DNA of 41,162 nt from contig CACYNH010000032.1 of NCBI GenBank assembly GCA_902775735.1, forward strand, positions 1-41,162. Reading direction: 5' to 3'. A program made the translations under genes and the position numbers. The stretch comes from an uncultured Erysipelotrichaceae bacterium (GTDB lineage: Bacteria; Bacillota_I; Bacilli_A; Erysipelotrichales; Erysipelotrichaceae). The notes under the pieces were generated by a model that was not told where the DNA came from, did not search any database, and saw nothing but the letters and a program-made list of their open reading frames with translations. Positions within the stretch are counted from its first letter, which is position 1, and each line of letters begins with the position of its first letter. Below, in pieces: positions 23,893 to 31,799 of the stretch.

Positions 23893-23919
23893 ACATCCGG
23901 AAATCCGGATGTTTTTTTG
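23893..23919 (+). terminator. Terminator of the tRNA-Glu/Trp unit
   Basis: ACATCCGG pairs with CCGGATGT around a short A/T loop, followed by seven T. It lies directly after tRNA-Trp. Confidence 0.9.
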
Positions 23920-23961
23920 TGCCTTTCCGGTCAAAAAAGCAGCCGGAGCTGCTTTGAACCA

Positions 23962-25209
23962 TTACTGCTGAGTGTTGTAAATAAGTGAAACTGCTTTTTT
24001 ATTGCGTCCGATCAGAAGCACCGCCGCAATGGCTGTGATCATTCCGAAACACAGTACAACTGTTCTTACAGGGAAAATGTCGCCAAGGGCACCGGCTGTG
24101 ATTTCTCCCGCCAGAGCACCCACAGTATTGAGCATGTTGAAGGCACCGTTGAACCTGCCCTTCATGTCATCCGGCACGTAAGCCTGGGTGGCGGAAATGC
24201 GGATGGTATAGCTGGTGATGCCCATGATGCCGGTGCATCCCATGATGACTGCCATCACAGGAACAGGGAAATACAGCAATGCCCCTTCAAAGACGGAAGT
24301 CACGATATATACAGTCAGAGCGATGGTGTATTTGTATTTCACCGGAATCTCAAACTTGTAGTGCAGGCATCCGGCAAGCGCCCTGCCGGCTGTCGCCATG
24401 CCGTAGACAATCATGTAGATATATTCGCCGTTTGGATATGTCCCTTTGAAATACGGTAACATCAATACACTTACACAGCCGCCGAAAAGAGCGGAAACAG
24501 TGAAGTAGGCAGCGATCGAAAACAATCCTTTGTCAGCTTTGAGATATTCAATTCCTTTTCTGATATCGACGAAGATCTGCTTGCGCATGTCATCGGTATC
24601 GCGCTCTTCTTTTCTTGTTTCGATATATTCTTCCTTCGCTCTGATCTGTGTTTCCATTGAAGCGGCGATGAAGAAGCAGACGGCGTTGACCGCCAGCAAT
24701 GGCGCGATGCCGACCAGGTTATAGAAATAGGTCGCCACCGGAATCATGACCGCCGAGAAGGTTTCAAGCACCGATGAAATGGAATAGGCTTTCTGGTAAT
24801 ACCCCTTTGTAATCAGCATCGGATAGAAGCTCTGAAACGCCACCATGTAGATGCTGTTGATGGAGCCGACGATAAAGACTCCTGCCGCCAGAAACGGAAA
24901 CGAAAACCAGCCTTTCGCTAACAGGAAGGAAGCCAGGGCATATATGCCGGCGCTCAGGAAATCGAGCGTATAGATCGTCTTCTTTCTTGAAAAGCGGTCC
25001 ATCCATGCCCCGAACAAAACCGGCATGATGATCTGCGGCAGTGTAAAGAGAACGATGTAGATGCTGTAAAGAAGCGTTGAGCCGGTATAGTCAAGAATCA
25101 GAAGAGACAGCGCAAAACCGGACATCGCGTTTCCGAACATGGAAATCACGCTGCCCAGAGTGATGATTGTAAAGTCACGGGTCCATAGACCCTTATTCTT
25201 ACTGCCCAT
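23962..25209 (-). CDS. MFS transporter
   Basis: A 415-residue membrane protein with about 12 hydrophobic segments. GAWMDRFSRKKTIYTLDFLSAG (about 67-88) is the MFS motif A loop between segments 2 and 3, and a charged central loop (KEEYIETRKEERDTDDMRKQ) separates the two halves. The style resembles the MFS_3/enterobactin-exporter or macrolide-efflux group, so drug or siderophore efflux is plausible; the substrate is unknown. It begins 11 nt inside the end of the MATE gene, so the two efflux genes are translated in a coupled manner. GGAGAGCAG precedes the ATG. Confidence 0.85.
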   Translation of the reverse strand: MGSKNKGLWTRDFTIITLGSVISMFGNAMSGFALSLLILDYTGSTLLYSIYIVLFTLPQIIMPVLFGAWMDRFSRKKTIYTLDFLSAGIYALASFLLAKGWFSFPFLAAGVFIVGSINSIYMVAFQSFYPMLITKGYYQKAYSISSVLETFSAVMIPVATYFYNLVGIAPLLAVNAVCFFIAASMETQIRAKEEYIETRKEERDTDDMRKQIFVDIRKGIEYLKADKGLFSIAAYFTVSALFGGCVSVLMLPYFKGTYPNGEYIYMIVYGMATAGRALAGCLHYKFEIPVKYKYTIALTVYIVTSVFEGALLYFPVPVMAVIMGCTGIMGITSYTIRISATQAYVPDDMKGRFNGAFNMLNTVGALAGEITAGALGDIFPVRTVVLCFGMITAIAAVLLIGRNKKAVSLIYNTQQ

Positions 25210-26572
25210 ACTGCTCTCCGCTATCCATTATAGCTTTCATTACTGAAAGCCTTTTATAAAGTGATCCGAAAAGGACAAAGTCCGCCGCGATCCAGGCAGC
25301 CACCTCAGCCCAGATCATCGCCGGCCAGCCGATGAAGCGGGAAACGATCACCGCCATGCTCATTCTCGCAATGCACTCCGCTCCTCCCGACAGCATCGGC
25401 GTCAGCGTATCGCCAAGCCCCTGCAGAACGGATCTGACGATATGAAGCCCATAGAGAACGGGCAGCGTTTCCGCCATCAGGAAAAGAAATTCTGTGCCTG
25501 TTTCAAGAGCTTCCGCCGCCATAGTCCCTTCTTCTTTGAGGAAGAAGCCGATCACATCCCTTCCGCACGCCAGCATCGCAAGCCCGATCGCAAGAGCTGA
25601 AAGCACGCCGATGATGAGTGAATCACGGATGCCCGCAAAGACACGTTTATATTCCTTAGCCCCATAGTTCTGCCCAGTGTAGGTCACCATCGCAAAGCCA
25701 TAGGCCAGCGCCGCCAGCTCCAGAGCGCCGTAGAGTTTTGAAGCGGCCGTATAGCCGGCAATGGAGGAAAGCTCGAATGTGTTGACCCGCGACTGCACGA
25801 CGATGCCGCCGGCGGAAAGGATCAGATTCTGAATCATCATCGGCCAGCTCAGCTTCAGCAGTTCACTGTCCAGTCCCTTTGAAGGTTTAAAATCCGCTTT
25901 TTCCAGTCGGATGAAATCAATTCCCTTCATGGCAAAAAGACACCAGAACCCCGCCAGCAATTGCGCGATGACCGTCGCCGCCGCAGCCCCGGCCACTCCG
26001 GCGCCAAGAATCACAACAAGAAAATAATCAAGCCCGACATTGATCAGAGCAGAAATCACCATCGCGAATAAAGGCGATCTGGAATCCCCAAGCGCCCTTA
26101 AGACAGACGAGCCGTAATTCAACAGCATCATCGCCGGCATGCCGGCAAACAGAATCCGCAGGTATTCTTCCGCCATCGGCCTGACTTCCAGAGGCGTGTT
26201 CTGGAAGATCATGACCGGCCGGATCATAAGCAGAGACGCAATAGTCAGCACAGCCGTCATCGCAATGGAAAGGACAATGGATCTGGCGTAAGACCTTCGC
26301 ACGCCCTTCTGATCCCCTGCCCCGAAGCGCTGGGCAATGAGAATCGAGAAGCCCTGGGCTGCCGCCTGGACAGCGGAAATCATCATATAGGAAAACCAGT
26401 CCGTCGATCCAAGCGCCGCCAGCGCTTTTACGCCGAGGGTGCGGGAGACGATCAGTGTATCGGTAATAATGTAGACCTGCTGGAAAACATTGCCGAGCAT
26501 TAACGGCACAGCAAAGAAAAAGATCAGCTTTGCCGGATTTCCTTCAGTCATGCGGTGTGTGCGTTCATTCAT
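25199..26572 (-). CDS. MATE-family efflux transporter
   Basis: 457 residues from ATG 26572. The open frame extends to 26752, but that would overlap the divergent rarA gene, and typical MATE proteins begin just before the MTEGNPAKLIFFFAVPLMLGNVFQQVYIITDTLIVSRTLG block seen at residues 8-45. About 12 membrane segments follow in two similar halves; the second opens LLKLSWPMMIQNLILSAGGIVVQSRVN. MATE proteins export cationic drugs using H+ or Na+ gradients. An extended -10 (26580-26588) lies 7 nt before the ATG with no Shine-Dalgarno site. The MFS gene overlaps its end. Confidence 0.87.
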   Translation of the reverse strand: MNERTHRMTEGNPAKLIFFFAVPLMLGNVFQQVYIITDTLIVSRTLGVKALAALGSTDWFSYMMISAVQAAAQGFSILIAQRFGAGDQKGVRRSYARSIVLSIAMTAVLTIASLLMIRPVMIFQNTPLEVRPMAEEYLRILFAGMPAMMLLNYGSSVLRALGDSRSPLFAMVISALINVGLDYFLVVILGAGVAGAAAATVIAQLLAGFWCLFAMKGIDFIRLEKADFKPSKGLDSELLKLSWPMMIQNLILSAGGIVVQSRVNTFELSSIAGYTAASKLYGALELAALAYGFAMVTYTGQNYGAKEYKRVFAGIRDSLIIGVLSALAIGLAMLACGRDVIGFFLKEEGTMAAEALETGTEFLFLMAETLPVLYGLHIVRSVLQGLGDTLTPMLSGGAECIARMSMAVIVSRFIGWPAMIWAEVAAWIAADFVLFGSLYKRLSVMKAIMDSGEQYGQ

Positions 26573-26579
26573 GAAAACG

Positions 26580-26588
26580 ATTGTATCA
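26580..26588 (-). promoter_or_regulatory. Extended -10 promoter of the MATE/MFS operon
   Basis: TGATACAAT on the minus strand ends 7 nt before the ATG at 26572, predicting a leaderless or nearly leaderless mRNA. Confidence 0.5.
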
Positions 26589-26653
26589 TACGCCCCCGCA
26601 GGTGAAATCATGTTTGTTTTGAAGTACAATAGTGTTGCATAAGGAGGAAAAAC

Positions 26654-28006
26654 ATGGAACAGGGATCCCTTTTTGACGACAGAGCCGCGACCGGTCCTCT
26701 GGCCGATAGGATGCGTCCGGAAACACTGGATGATTATGCCGGGCAGAAACATCTTCTGGCACCGGACAGAATACTCAGACGCATGATTGACCGCGATGAA
26801 GTGCAGTCAATGATTTTCTGGGGCCCGCCCGGCGTGGGAAAAACAACCCTCGCGCGGATCATCGCCCGCTGCACAAAATCCCACTTCATCGTCTTTTCCG
26901 CTGTCACCAGCGGCATTAAAGAAATCCGTGAAGTCATGAACAAAGCGGAGACCGCCCGTTCCATGGGTGAAAAGACCATTGTCTTTGTCGATGAGATCCA
27001 CCGCTTCAACAAAGCCCAGCAGGACGCCTTCCTTCCCTACGTGGAAAGAGGCTCGATCATCCTGATCGGGGCGACGACGGAAAATCCCTCCTTTGAAATC
27101 AACAACGCTCTTCTCTCCCGCTGCAAAGTCTTCACGCTCAATCCGCTCGACACGGAAGACATACTCGCTCTTCTGAAAAGAGCCCTCACAGACCCGAGAG
27201 GATTCGGAAACTGGGAGATTTCCATTGAGGAGGATCTGCTCAGTCTGATCGCCAACTATGCCAACGGCGACGCGAGAACCGCTCTGAACACTCTGGAGCT
27301 GGCCGTCATGAACGGTGCCGGCGACGCGGTCCATTCAACCGTCACAAGAGAGGTCATTGACCAGTGCATCCAGGGCAAAGCTCTTCTTTATGACAAAAAA
27401 GGTGAAGAACATTACAACCTGATCTCCGCCCTGCATAAATCCATGAGAAACTCAGACGCCGACGCGGCGGTCTACTGGCTGGCAAGAATGCTGGAAGCCG
27501 GTGAGGACCCGCTCTATATCGCAAGACGCGTCCTGCGCTTTGCGTCTGAAGACGTCGGAATGGCCGACTCCCGTGCCCTGCAGATCTGCACAGCCGCTTT
27601 CCAGGCCTGCCAGTACATCGGCATGCCGGAGTGCTCGGTTCATTTAACCCATGCGGTTGTCTTCTGTTCCCTGGCTCCCAAATCCAATTCTCTGGAAGCC
27701 GCCTACATGGCCGCTGCCGAAGACGCCAGAAACATGCTTGATGAGCCGGTGCCGCTTCAGATCCGCAACGCGCCGACAAGGCTCATGGAAGAGCTTGGCT
27801 ACGGGAAGGATTACATGTACGCTCATGACTACGAGGGCCACATCACCGCCATGCAGTGTCTGCCCGACAGTCTCAAAGACAAACACTATTACAATCCAAG
27901 CGACCATGGCGTCGAAAAGCGTGTAAAGGAACACAAAGACCAGATCGAAGCCTGGAAGAAAGCGCAGCGTGCAAAGGAAGCCGCCGCCAAAGCAAAGAAA
28001 CAGTGA
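26654..28006 (+). CDS. rarA: Replication-associated recombination protein RarA (MgsA)
   Basis: A 450-residue AAA+ ATPase that acts at stalled replication forks. GPPGVGKT (57-64) is Walker A, FVDEIHRF (111-118) is Walker B, and GATTENPSFEINNALLSRCKVF holds sensor 1 and the arginine finger. The C-terminal half (AVYWLARMLEAGEDPLYIARRVLRFASEDVGMAD) is the tetramerisation domain typical of RarA/WRNIP1. The N-terminus MEQGSLFDD contains Q-x-x-L-F, which fits a sliding-clamp-binding motif. AAGGAGG precedes the ATG. It is divergent from the MATE gene. Confidence 0.95.
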   Translation: MEQGSLFDDRAATGPLADRMRPETLDDYAGQKHLLAPDRILRRMIDRDEVQSMIFWGPPGVGKTTLARIIARCTKSHFIVFSAVTSGIKEIREVMNKAETARSMGEKTIVFVDEIHRFNKAQQDAFLPYVERGSIILIGATTENPSFEINNALLSRCKVFTLNPLDTEDILALLKRALTDPRGFGNWEISIEEDLLSLIANYANGDARTALNTLELAVMNGAGDAVHSTVTREVIDQCIQGKALLYDKKGEEHYNLISALHKSMRNSDADAAVYWLARMLEAGEDPLYIARRVLRFASEDVGMADSRALQICTAAFQACQYIGMPECSVHLTHAVVFCSLAPKSNSLEAAYMAAAEDARNMLDEPVPLQIRNAPTRLMEELGYGKDYMYAHDYEGHITAMQCLPDSLKDKHYYNPSDHGVEKRVKEHKDQIEAWKKAQRAKEAAAKAKKQ

Positions 28007-28013
28007 AAAGAAC

Positions 28014-28044
28014 CGGCAGGACCAGATGGCCCTGCCGCTTTTTC
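28014..28044. terminator. Rho-independent terminator of rarA
   Basis: CGGCAGGACCA (28014-28024) pairs with TGGCCCTGCCG (28027-28037) with one mismatch and is followed by CTTTTTC. It starts 8 nt after the rarA stop. Confidence 0.85.
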
Positions 28045-28052
28045 ATGTCTGC

Positions 28053-29087
28053 TCAGATTTTTTCAAGAAGAGCGTTTCTGTGTTCAATGGCTGTTTTGAG
28101 CTCCGTTTCCTCGCTCATGTGCCATTCTTCTTTAAGAAGAGTGATGATTCTGTCATATGTTTGCGCCGCTTTGCGGTAATCGCCCATGATCCTGTAAATA
28201 TCCGAGATTGCCATCAGGGGATCCATAAATCTGGGTCTTTTGTCATCAAGTTCAAAAGCGCGTTCGTAATAAGCGATTGCTGTGGGGTAATCGGCCTTGA
28301 AAGCGTAATACTGCGCTGCTTCAAAAAGAGCGTCATGACTCTCGGGATACTCCTTCAGCACACTCTCAATAATCCTGTCCGCTTCCGGTTCATTGAACCG
28401 GGCCAGAGCGATATAAGCGGGATAGATAGCCTTCATGAGGGGATTGCCGTCCTGAAGTTTATTGAGATGTTCAAGCGCTTCTTCCGCTTCATCCGCCCTT
28501 CTGTCCGCGAGCAGGTTATCGATCAGGTACAGATACGGAAGAGCGGTATCGGGATTGGCTTCTGTGATTTCCTTCCAGAAGTCAACGGCAGCGGCGTGAT
28601 TGGAAATGTTCCAGTCCCAGGCCGCGTGGCCTGCCGACTTCATTAAGATCCACTGGCTGTTCTTTTCAGCAGGTGATCTGCGGATGTCTTCCATGGCAAA
28701 GCGACCGGCTTTGCGGGCGTAGAAATCCATTCTGTGCCAATACAGATAAGCAATCAGTTCCACCGCTCTTTTTCCATACTGCTCATCATCCAGCTGCGAC
28801 CTGAGGAATTCCTCATATTCCAGAAAAATGTCCTGGGGCAGATCCTCTTCGGTATCCAGCCTATTTTCAATTCTGCTGAGACGCTGTTCTGTGCTCAGAT
28901 CAAACAGGTCGTCAATTGTGACACCGAAGATTTCCGCAAGCACCGGAAGCGATGTGATATCCGGCATCGCCGCCCCGTTTTCCCATTTGGAAACAGACTG
29001 GGGAGAGAGCCCCATCCTGTCCGCCAGCATCTCCTGCGTCAGCCCCGCTTTGAAGCGCAGCTGTCTGATTTTCTTTCCCAGTTCCAT
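28053..29087 (-). CDS. XRE-family HTH regulator with TPR-like C-terminus
   Basis: 344 residues. Residues 1-62 are a Cro/CI-type HTH (KKIRQLRFKAGLTQEMLADRMGLSPQSVSKWENGAAMPDITSLPVLAEIFGVTIDDLF). Residues about 70-340 are helical and repeat-like, with tetratricopeptide character (for example SHDALFEAAQYYAFKADYPTAIAYYERAFELDD). Such TPR-HTH proteins often sense a peptide or partner protein. GGAGGT precedes the ATG. It is a single gene; no adjacent small peptide gene was recognised. Confidence 0.88.
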   Translation of the reverse strand: MELGKKIRQLRFKAGLTQEMLADRMGLSPQSVSKWENGAAMPDITSLPVLAEIFGVTIDDLFDLSTEQRLSRIENRLDTEEDLPQDIFLEYEEFLRSQLDDEQYGKRAVELIAYLYWHRMDFYARKAGRFAMEDIRRSPAEKNSQWILMKSAGHAAWDWNISNHAAAVDFWKEITEANPDTALPYLYLIDNLLADRRADEAEEALEHLNKLQDGNPLMKAIYPAYIALARFNEPEADRIIESVLKEYPESHDALFEAAQYYAFKADYPTAIAYYERAFELDDKRPRFMDPLMAISDIYRIMGDYRKAAQTYDRIITLLKEEWHMSEETELKTAIEHRNALLEKI

Positions 29088-29197
29088 AGAAACCTCCGTT
29101 TTCTTTTCACGTCTTCAGTGTAGAACGGTGAGGTTCACTGTTCAATGACGCGGATTTCAAGTTCGTTCACCCGGCGGTTGAAAGAAATGCAAAAAAT

Positions 29198-29223
29198 AAA
29201 AGCACCCGTTTCCGGATGCTTTT
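29198..29223 (-). terminator. Terminator of the Ser-Asp-Gly tRNA unit
   Basis: On the minus strand AAAAGCATCCG and CGGGTGCTTTT pair (one G-U) around a 4-nt loop, followed by ATTTTTT. It lies 4 nt after tRNA-Gly. Confidence 0.85.
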
Positions 29224-29226
29224 ACA

Positions 29227-29300
29227 TGGAGCGAGTGAGCGGAATTGAACCGCCGTGTCCACCTTGGCAAGGTGGCGTTCTACCATTGAACTACACTCGC
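29227..29300 (-). tRNA. tRNA-Gly (anticodon GCC)
   Basis: Minus strand: acceptor GCGAGTG/CACTCGC, anticodon stem CCACC/GGTGG with loop TTGCCAA (GCC), T-loop TTCAATT, discriminator T and encoded CCA. Third in the Ser-Asp-Gly cluster. Confidence 0.94.
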
Positions 29301-29305
29301 ATCAA

Positions 29306-29382
29306 TGGCGGTCCTGACGAGATTCGAACTCGCGATCTTCTCCGTGACAGGGAGACGAGATAAACCACTACTCCACAGGACC
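29306..29382 (-). tRNA. tRNA-Asp (anticodon GTC)
   Basis: Minus strand: acceptor GGTCCTG/CAGGACC, anticodon loop CTGTCAC (GTC), T-arm GCGAG-TTCGAAT-CTCGT, discriminator G and encoded CCA. Spaced 5 nt from tRNA-Gly and 6 nt from tRNA-Ser. Confidence 0.94.
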
Positions 29383-29388
29383 AAGATA

Positions 29389-29479
29389 TGGCGAGGAAAG
29401 AGGGATTTGAACCCTCGCGCCGGTTTCCCGACCTATGCCCTTAGCAGGGGCACCTCTTCGGCCTCTTGAGTATTTCCTC
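29389..29479 (-). tRNA. tRNA-Ser (anticodon GCT)
   Basis: Minus strand, 91 nt with the long variable arm of class II tRNAs (GGTCGGGAAACCGGC region). Acceptor GAGGAAA/TTTCCTC, anticodon loop CTGCTAA (GCT), T-loop TTCAAAT, discriminator G and encoded CCA. First in the cluster. Confidence 0.93.
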
Positions 29480-29492
29480 ATCTGCCAAAAAT

Positions 29493-29524
29493 GCGGAGGG
29501 CGGAAGAGATCTTCCGCCGCCCGC
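29493..29524 (-). terminator. Terminator of the alpha-galactoside operon
   Basis: On the minus strand a 15-bp stem with two mismatches (core GGCGGAAGA/TCTTCCGCC) is followed by ATTTTT. It lies 18 nt after the GH36 stop and just 13 nt before tRNA-Ser. Confidence 0.75.
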
Positions 29525-29542
29525 AAATACATGAGGAGGCTC

Positions 29543-31771
29543 TCAGTCTGCTGCTGTAATCTCAACCTGCCATGCCTCGTATTCCCACCACTGCACAACA
29601 GGAATTGTCAGACCGCCGTTTTTAAGCGCGGCGCCGCTGATCTTTTCGATCACCTTCAAAGGCCTGTCATCCGCCTCCGGCAGAACGAACACAGCATTGT
29701 AAAGTCTTCTGTCATCGAGACCCGGCACATTGAAATGCACAGGCGCTGAATTGGCCGTAATCTCTCTGGAAACGGCCGTGATCAAAGCACTGTTTTTATC
29801 CGGGGCGACAAAGCTCCAGATGACGCATGGATCCTTCGGGGATGTCAGGCGGTAATAATCGCCTCTCTGGATCAGCTCATAGTATTTATGGAAGCGTTGG
29901 ATCTGTCTGCGGATCTGTTCTTTTTCCGCGTCTGTGAGCTTTGTGATATCCAGCTCATAGCCGAATGTGCCGCTCATCGCGACCGCGCCCCTTGTCGCAA
30001 AGGGCGTCACCCTGCCGGTCTGATGGTTCGGCACAGCCGAAACATGGGCGCCGACGGTTGAAACAGGATAGCCGAAGGAAGTGCCGTACTGGATGTTCAG
30101 GCGGTTGATGGCGTCGGTATTGTCGCTGCACCAGATCTGCGGCGTGTAATACATCATGCCGGCGTCGAATCTGCCGCCTCCCCCGCTGCATCCCTCAAAG
30201 AGAACATGCGGGAAGGTATTCTCCAGTTCTTCGAGAATCCGGTAGAGGCCAAGCATGAAGCGGTGTGCAAATTCCCCCTGTTTATCCGCAGATAAAGAAG
30301 CGCTGTATTTCTCGCAGATGCTGCGGTTCATGTCCCATTTGACATAGCTGATCGGCGCATTGGAAAGAACATCGCTCATCCTGTCAATGATGTAATCCTG
30401 CACATCGGTTCTGGAAATATCCAGAACAAGCTGGTTGCGGGAAAGCACAGGATCGCGGCCGGGGACTGCCACTGCCCACTCAGGATGTGAGCGGTAAAGA
30501 TCGCTGTCCTCCGAGATGCTTTCCGGTTCAAACCAGATGCCGAATTTCATGCCTCTTTTATTGATTTCTTCCCCGAGCTCCTTTAATGAGCAGCCCAGTT
30601 TTTTCTCATTGGGATACCAGTCGCCAAGACCGGAATAGTCGTCTTCCCTCTTGCCGAACCAGCCGTCATCCATGACCAGCATTTCAATTCCGAGCTTTGA
30701 AGATTCTTCGGCGATGGAGATCAGTTTCTGCGCGTCAAAGCTGAAATAGGTCGCTTCCCAGTTGTTGATCAGTACCGGACGCTGTTTGTATTTCCACTCA
30801 CCGCGGCAGACATTGTCACGGATGATCTTATGCATGTTCCGGCTGAGTTTTCCGAAGCCTTCACTGCTGCAGGAAAGGATCACTTCCGGCGCCTGGAAAG
30901 ACATCCCGGGTTCCAGCTTCCAGCTGAAATTGGCCGGATGGATGCCGAGAACCAGTCTTGTCTGGCTGACCTGGTCTTTTTCAATTTCCATCAGGAACTC
31001 GCCGCTGTAAACGAAGGAGAATGCGAAGCAGAGTCCGCTGTTTTCGTCCGTGTTCTTTTCGGCGAGGATGGAGAACGGATTGTAATGATGGCTGCTGTTG
31101 CCGCGGGTGCTGCCGATGGACTGGACGCCATGGTGCAGAGGCACCCTCTGCAGATTGCGCTCCTGGGCATGGCAGCCGTAGAATGTCAGCCAGTCATAAT
31201 CACCGAACTGCCAGTCAAGACACAGGCTCGCCGCTTTTTCAAGCTGAATGGCTTCACTGCCATTATTGATGAATCTCACCGAGCGGGTAATGATATCTGA
31301 CTTTTCAAAAACCGAATACTGCAGTTCTGCTTCAAGTGCGGAATACGGATCCTTCATAGTGATCACAAGGCTTTCCGCTTCCCCGTTTTCATCATAAACA
31401 TGGGGCAGTCCCTCAAGGGAATACTTCCCCTTTTCAGTGCGGGTTCCAGCGACCCTGAGGGTGCAGGAGCGGCCGCCGTTACTGTCAAGGACGCTGAGAC
31501 CGCTGATCCGGTAGTCGCCGCTGCCGGCGCATGAATACTCCTGCGGAAGAACGTCCAGGGAGTATGAGCGGATTTCCTCGCGGCCGACTGTCAGATTGCC
31601 GGAAAAGCCCCTTTCACGGCATGAAATGGTTTCGGACATATCGCTGCCGTAAATCTTAGCGCCATAGTAGGTGTGCAGAAGTACACCGTATTCATCGGTT
31701 TTCATCTGATATTCGGTGTTACAGGTCGCCAGGGTGATAAGTCCTGTGTCGTTTTGGATTGTGATTGCCAT
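29543..31771 (-). CDS. Alpha-galactosidase, GH36
   Basis: 742 residues, the usual length for bacterial GH36 alpha-galactosidases of the AgaA/RafA type. Residues 1-320 form the beta-supersandwich domain, then a TIM barrel: LVMDDGWFGKREDD (365-378), nucleophile D480 in YVKWDMNR, the GCSGGGGRFD substrate loop (528-536) and acid/base D550 in WCSDNTDA. No signal peptide, so it acts in the cytoplasm on imported raffinose-family oligosaccharides or melibiose. AGGAGA precedes the ATG. It is the last gene of the operon. Confidence 0.95.
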   Translation of the reverse strand: MAITIQNDTGLITLATCNTEYQMKTDEYGVLLHTYYGAKIYGSDMSETISCRERGFSGNLTVGREEIRSYSLDVLPQEYSCAGSGDYRISGLSVLDSNGGRSCTLRVAGTRTEKGKYSLEGLPHVYDENGEAESLVITMKDPYSALEAELQYSVFEKSDIITRSVRFINNGSEAIQLEKAASLCLDWQFGDYDWLTFYGCHAQERNLQRVPLHHGVQSIGSTRGNSSHHYNPFSILAEKNTDENSGLCFAFSFVYSGEFLMEIEKDQVSQTRLVLGIHPANFSWKLEPGMSFQAPEVILSCSSEGFGKLSRNMHKIIRDNVCRGEWKYKQRPVLINNWEATYFSFDAQKLISIAEESSKLGIEMLVMDDGWFGKREDDYSGLGDWYPNEKKLGCSLKELGEEINKRGMKFGIWFEPESISEDSDLYRSHPEWAVAVPGRDPVLSRNQLVLDISRTDVQDYIIDRMSDVLSNAPISYVKWDMNRSICEKYSASLSADKQGEFAHRFMLGLYRILEELENTFPHVLFEGCSGGGGRFDAGMMYYTPQIWCSDNTDAINRLNIQYGTSFGYPVSTVGAHVSAVPNHQTGRVTPFATRGAVAMSGTFGYELDITKLTDAEKEQIRRQIQRFHKYYELIQRGDYYRLTSPKDPCVIWSFVAPDKNSALITAVSREITANSAPVHFNVPGLDDRRLYNAVFVLPEADDRPLKVIEKISGAALKNGGLTIPVVQWWEYEAWQVEITAAD

Positions 31772-31799
31772 ATTAGTCTCCTGCCTGTGTATTTCTGAT

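Noticed and set aside
26573..26752. A 60-residue N-terminal extension of the MATE protein
   Set aside because: It would overlap the divergent rarA start and its Shine-Dalgarno site, and typical MATE proteins begin at the shorter position.
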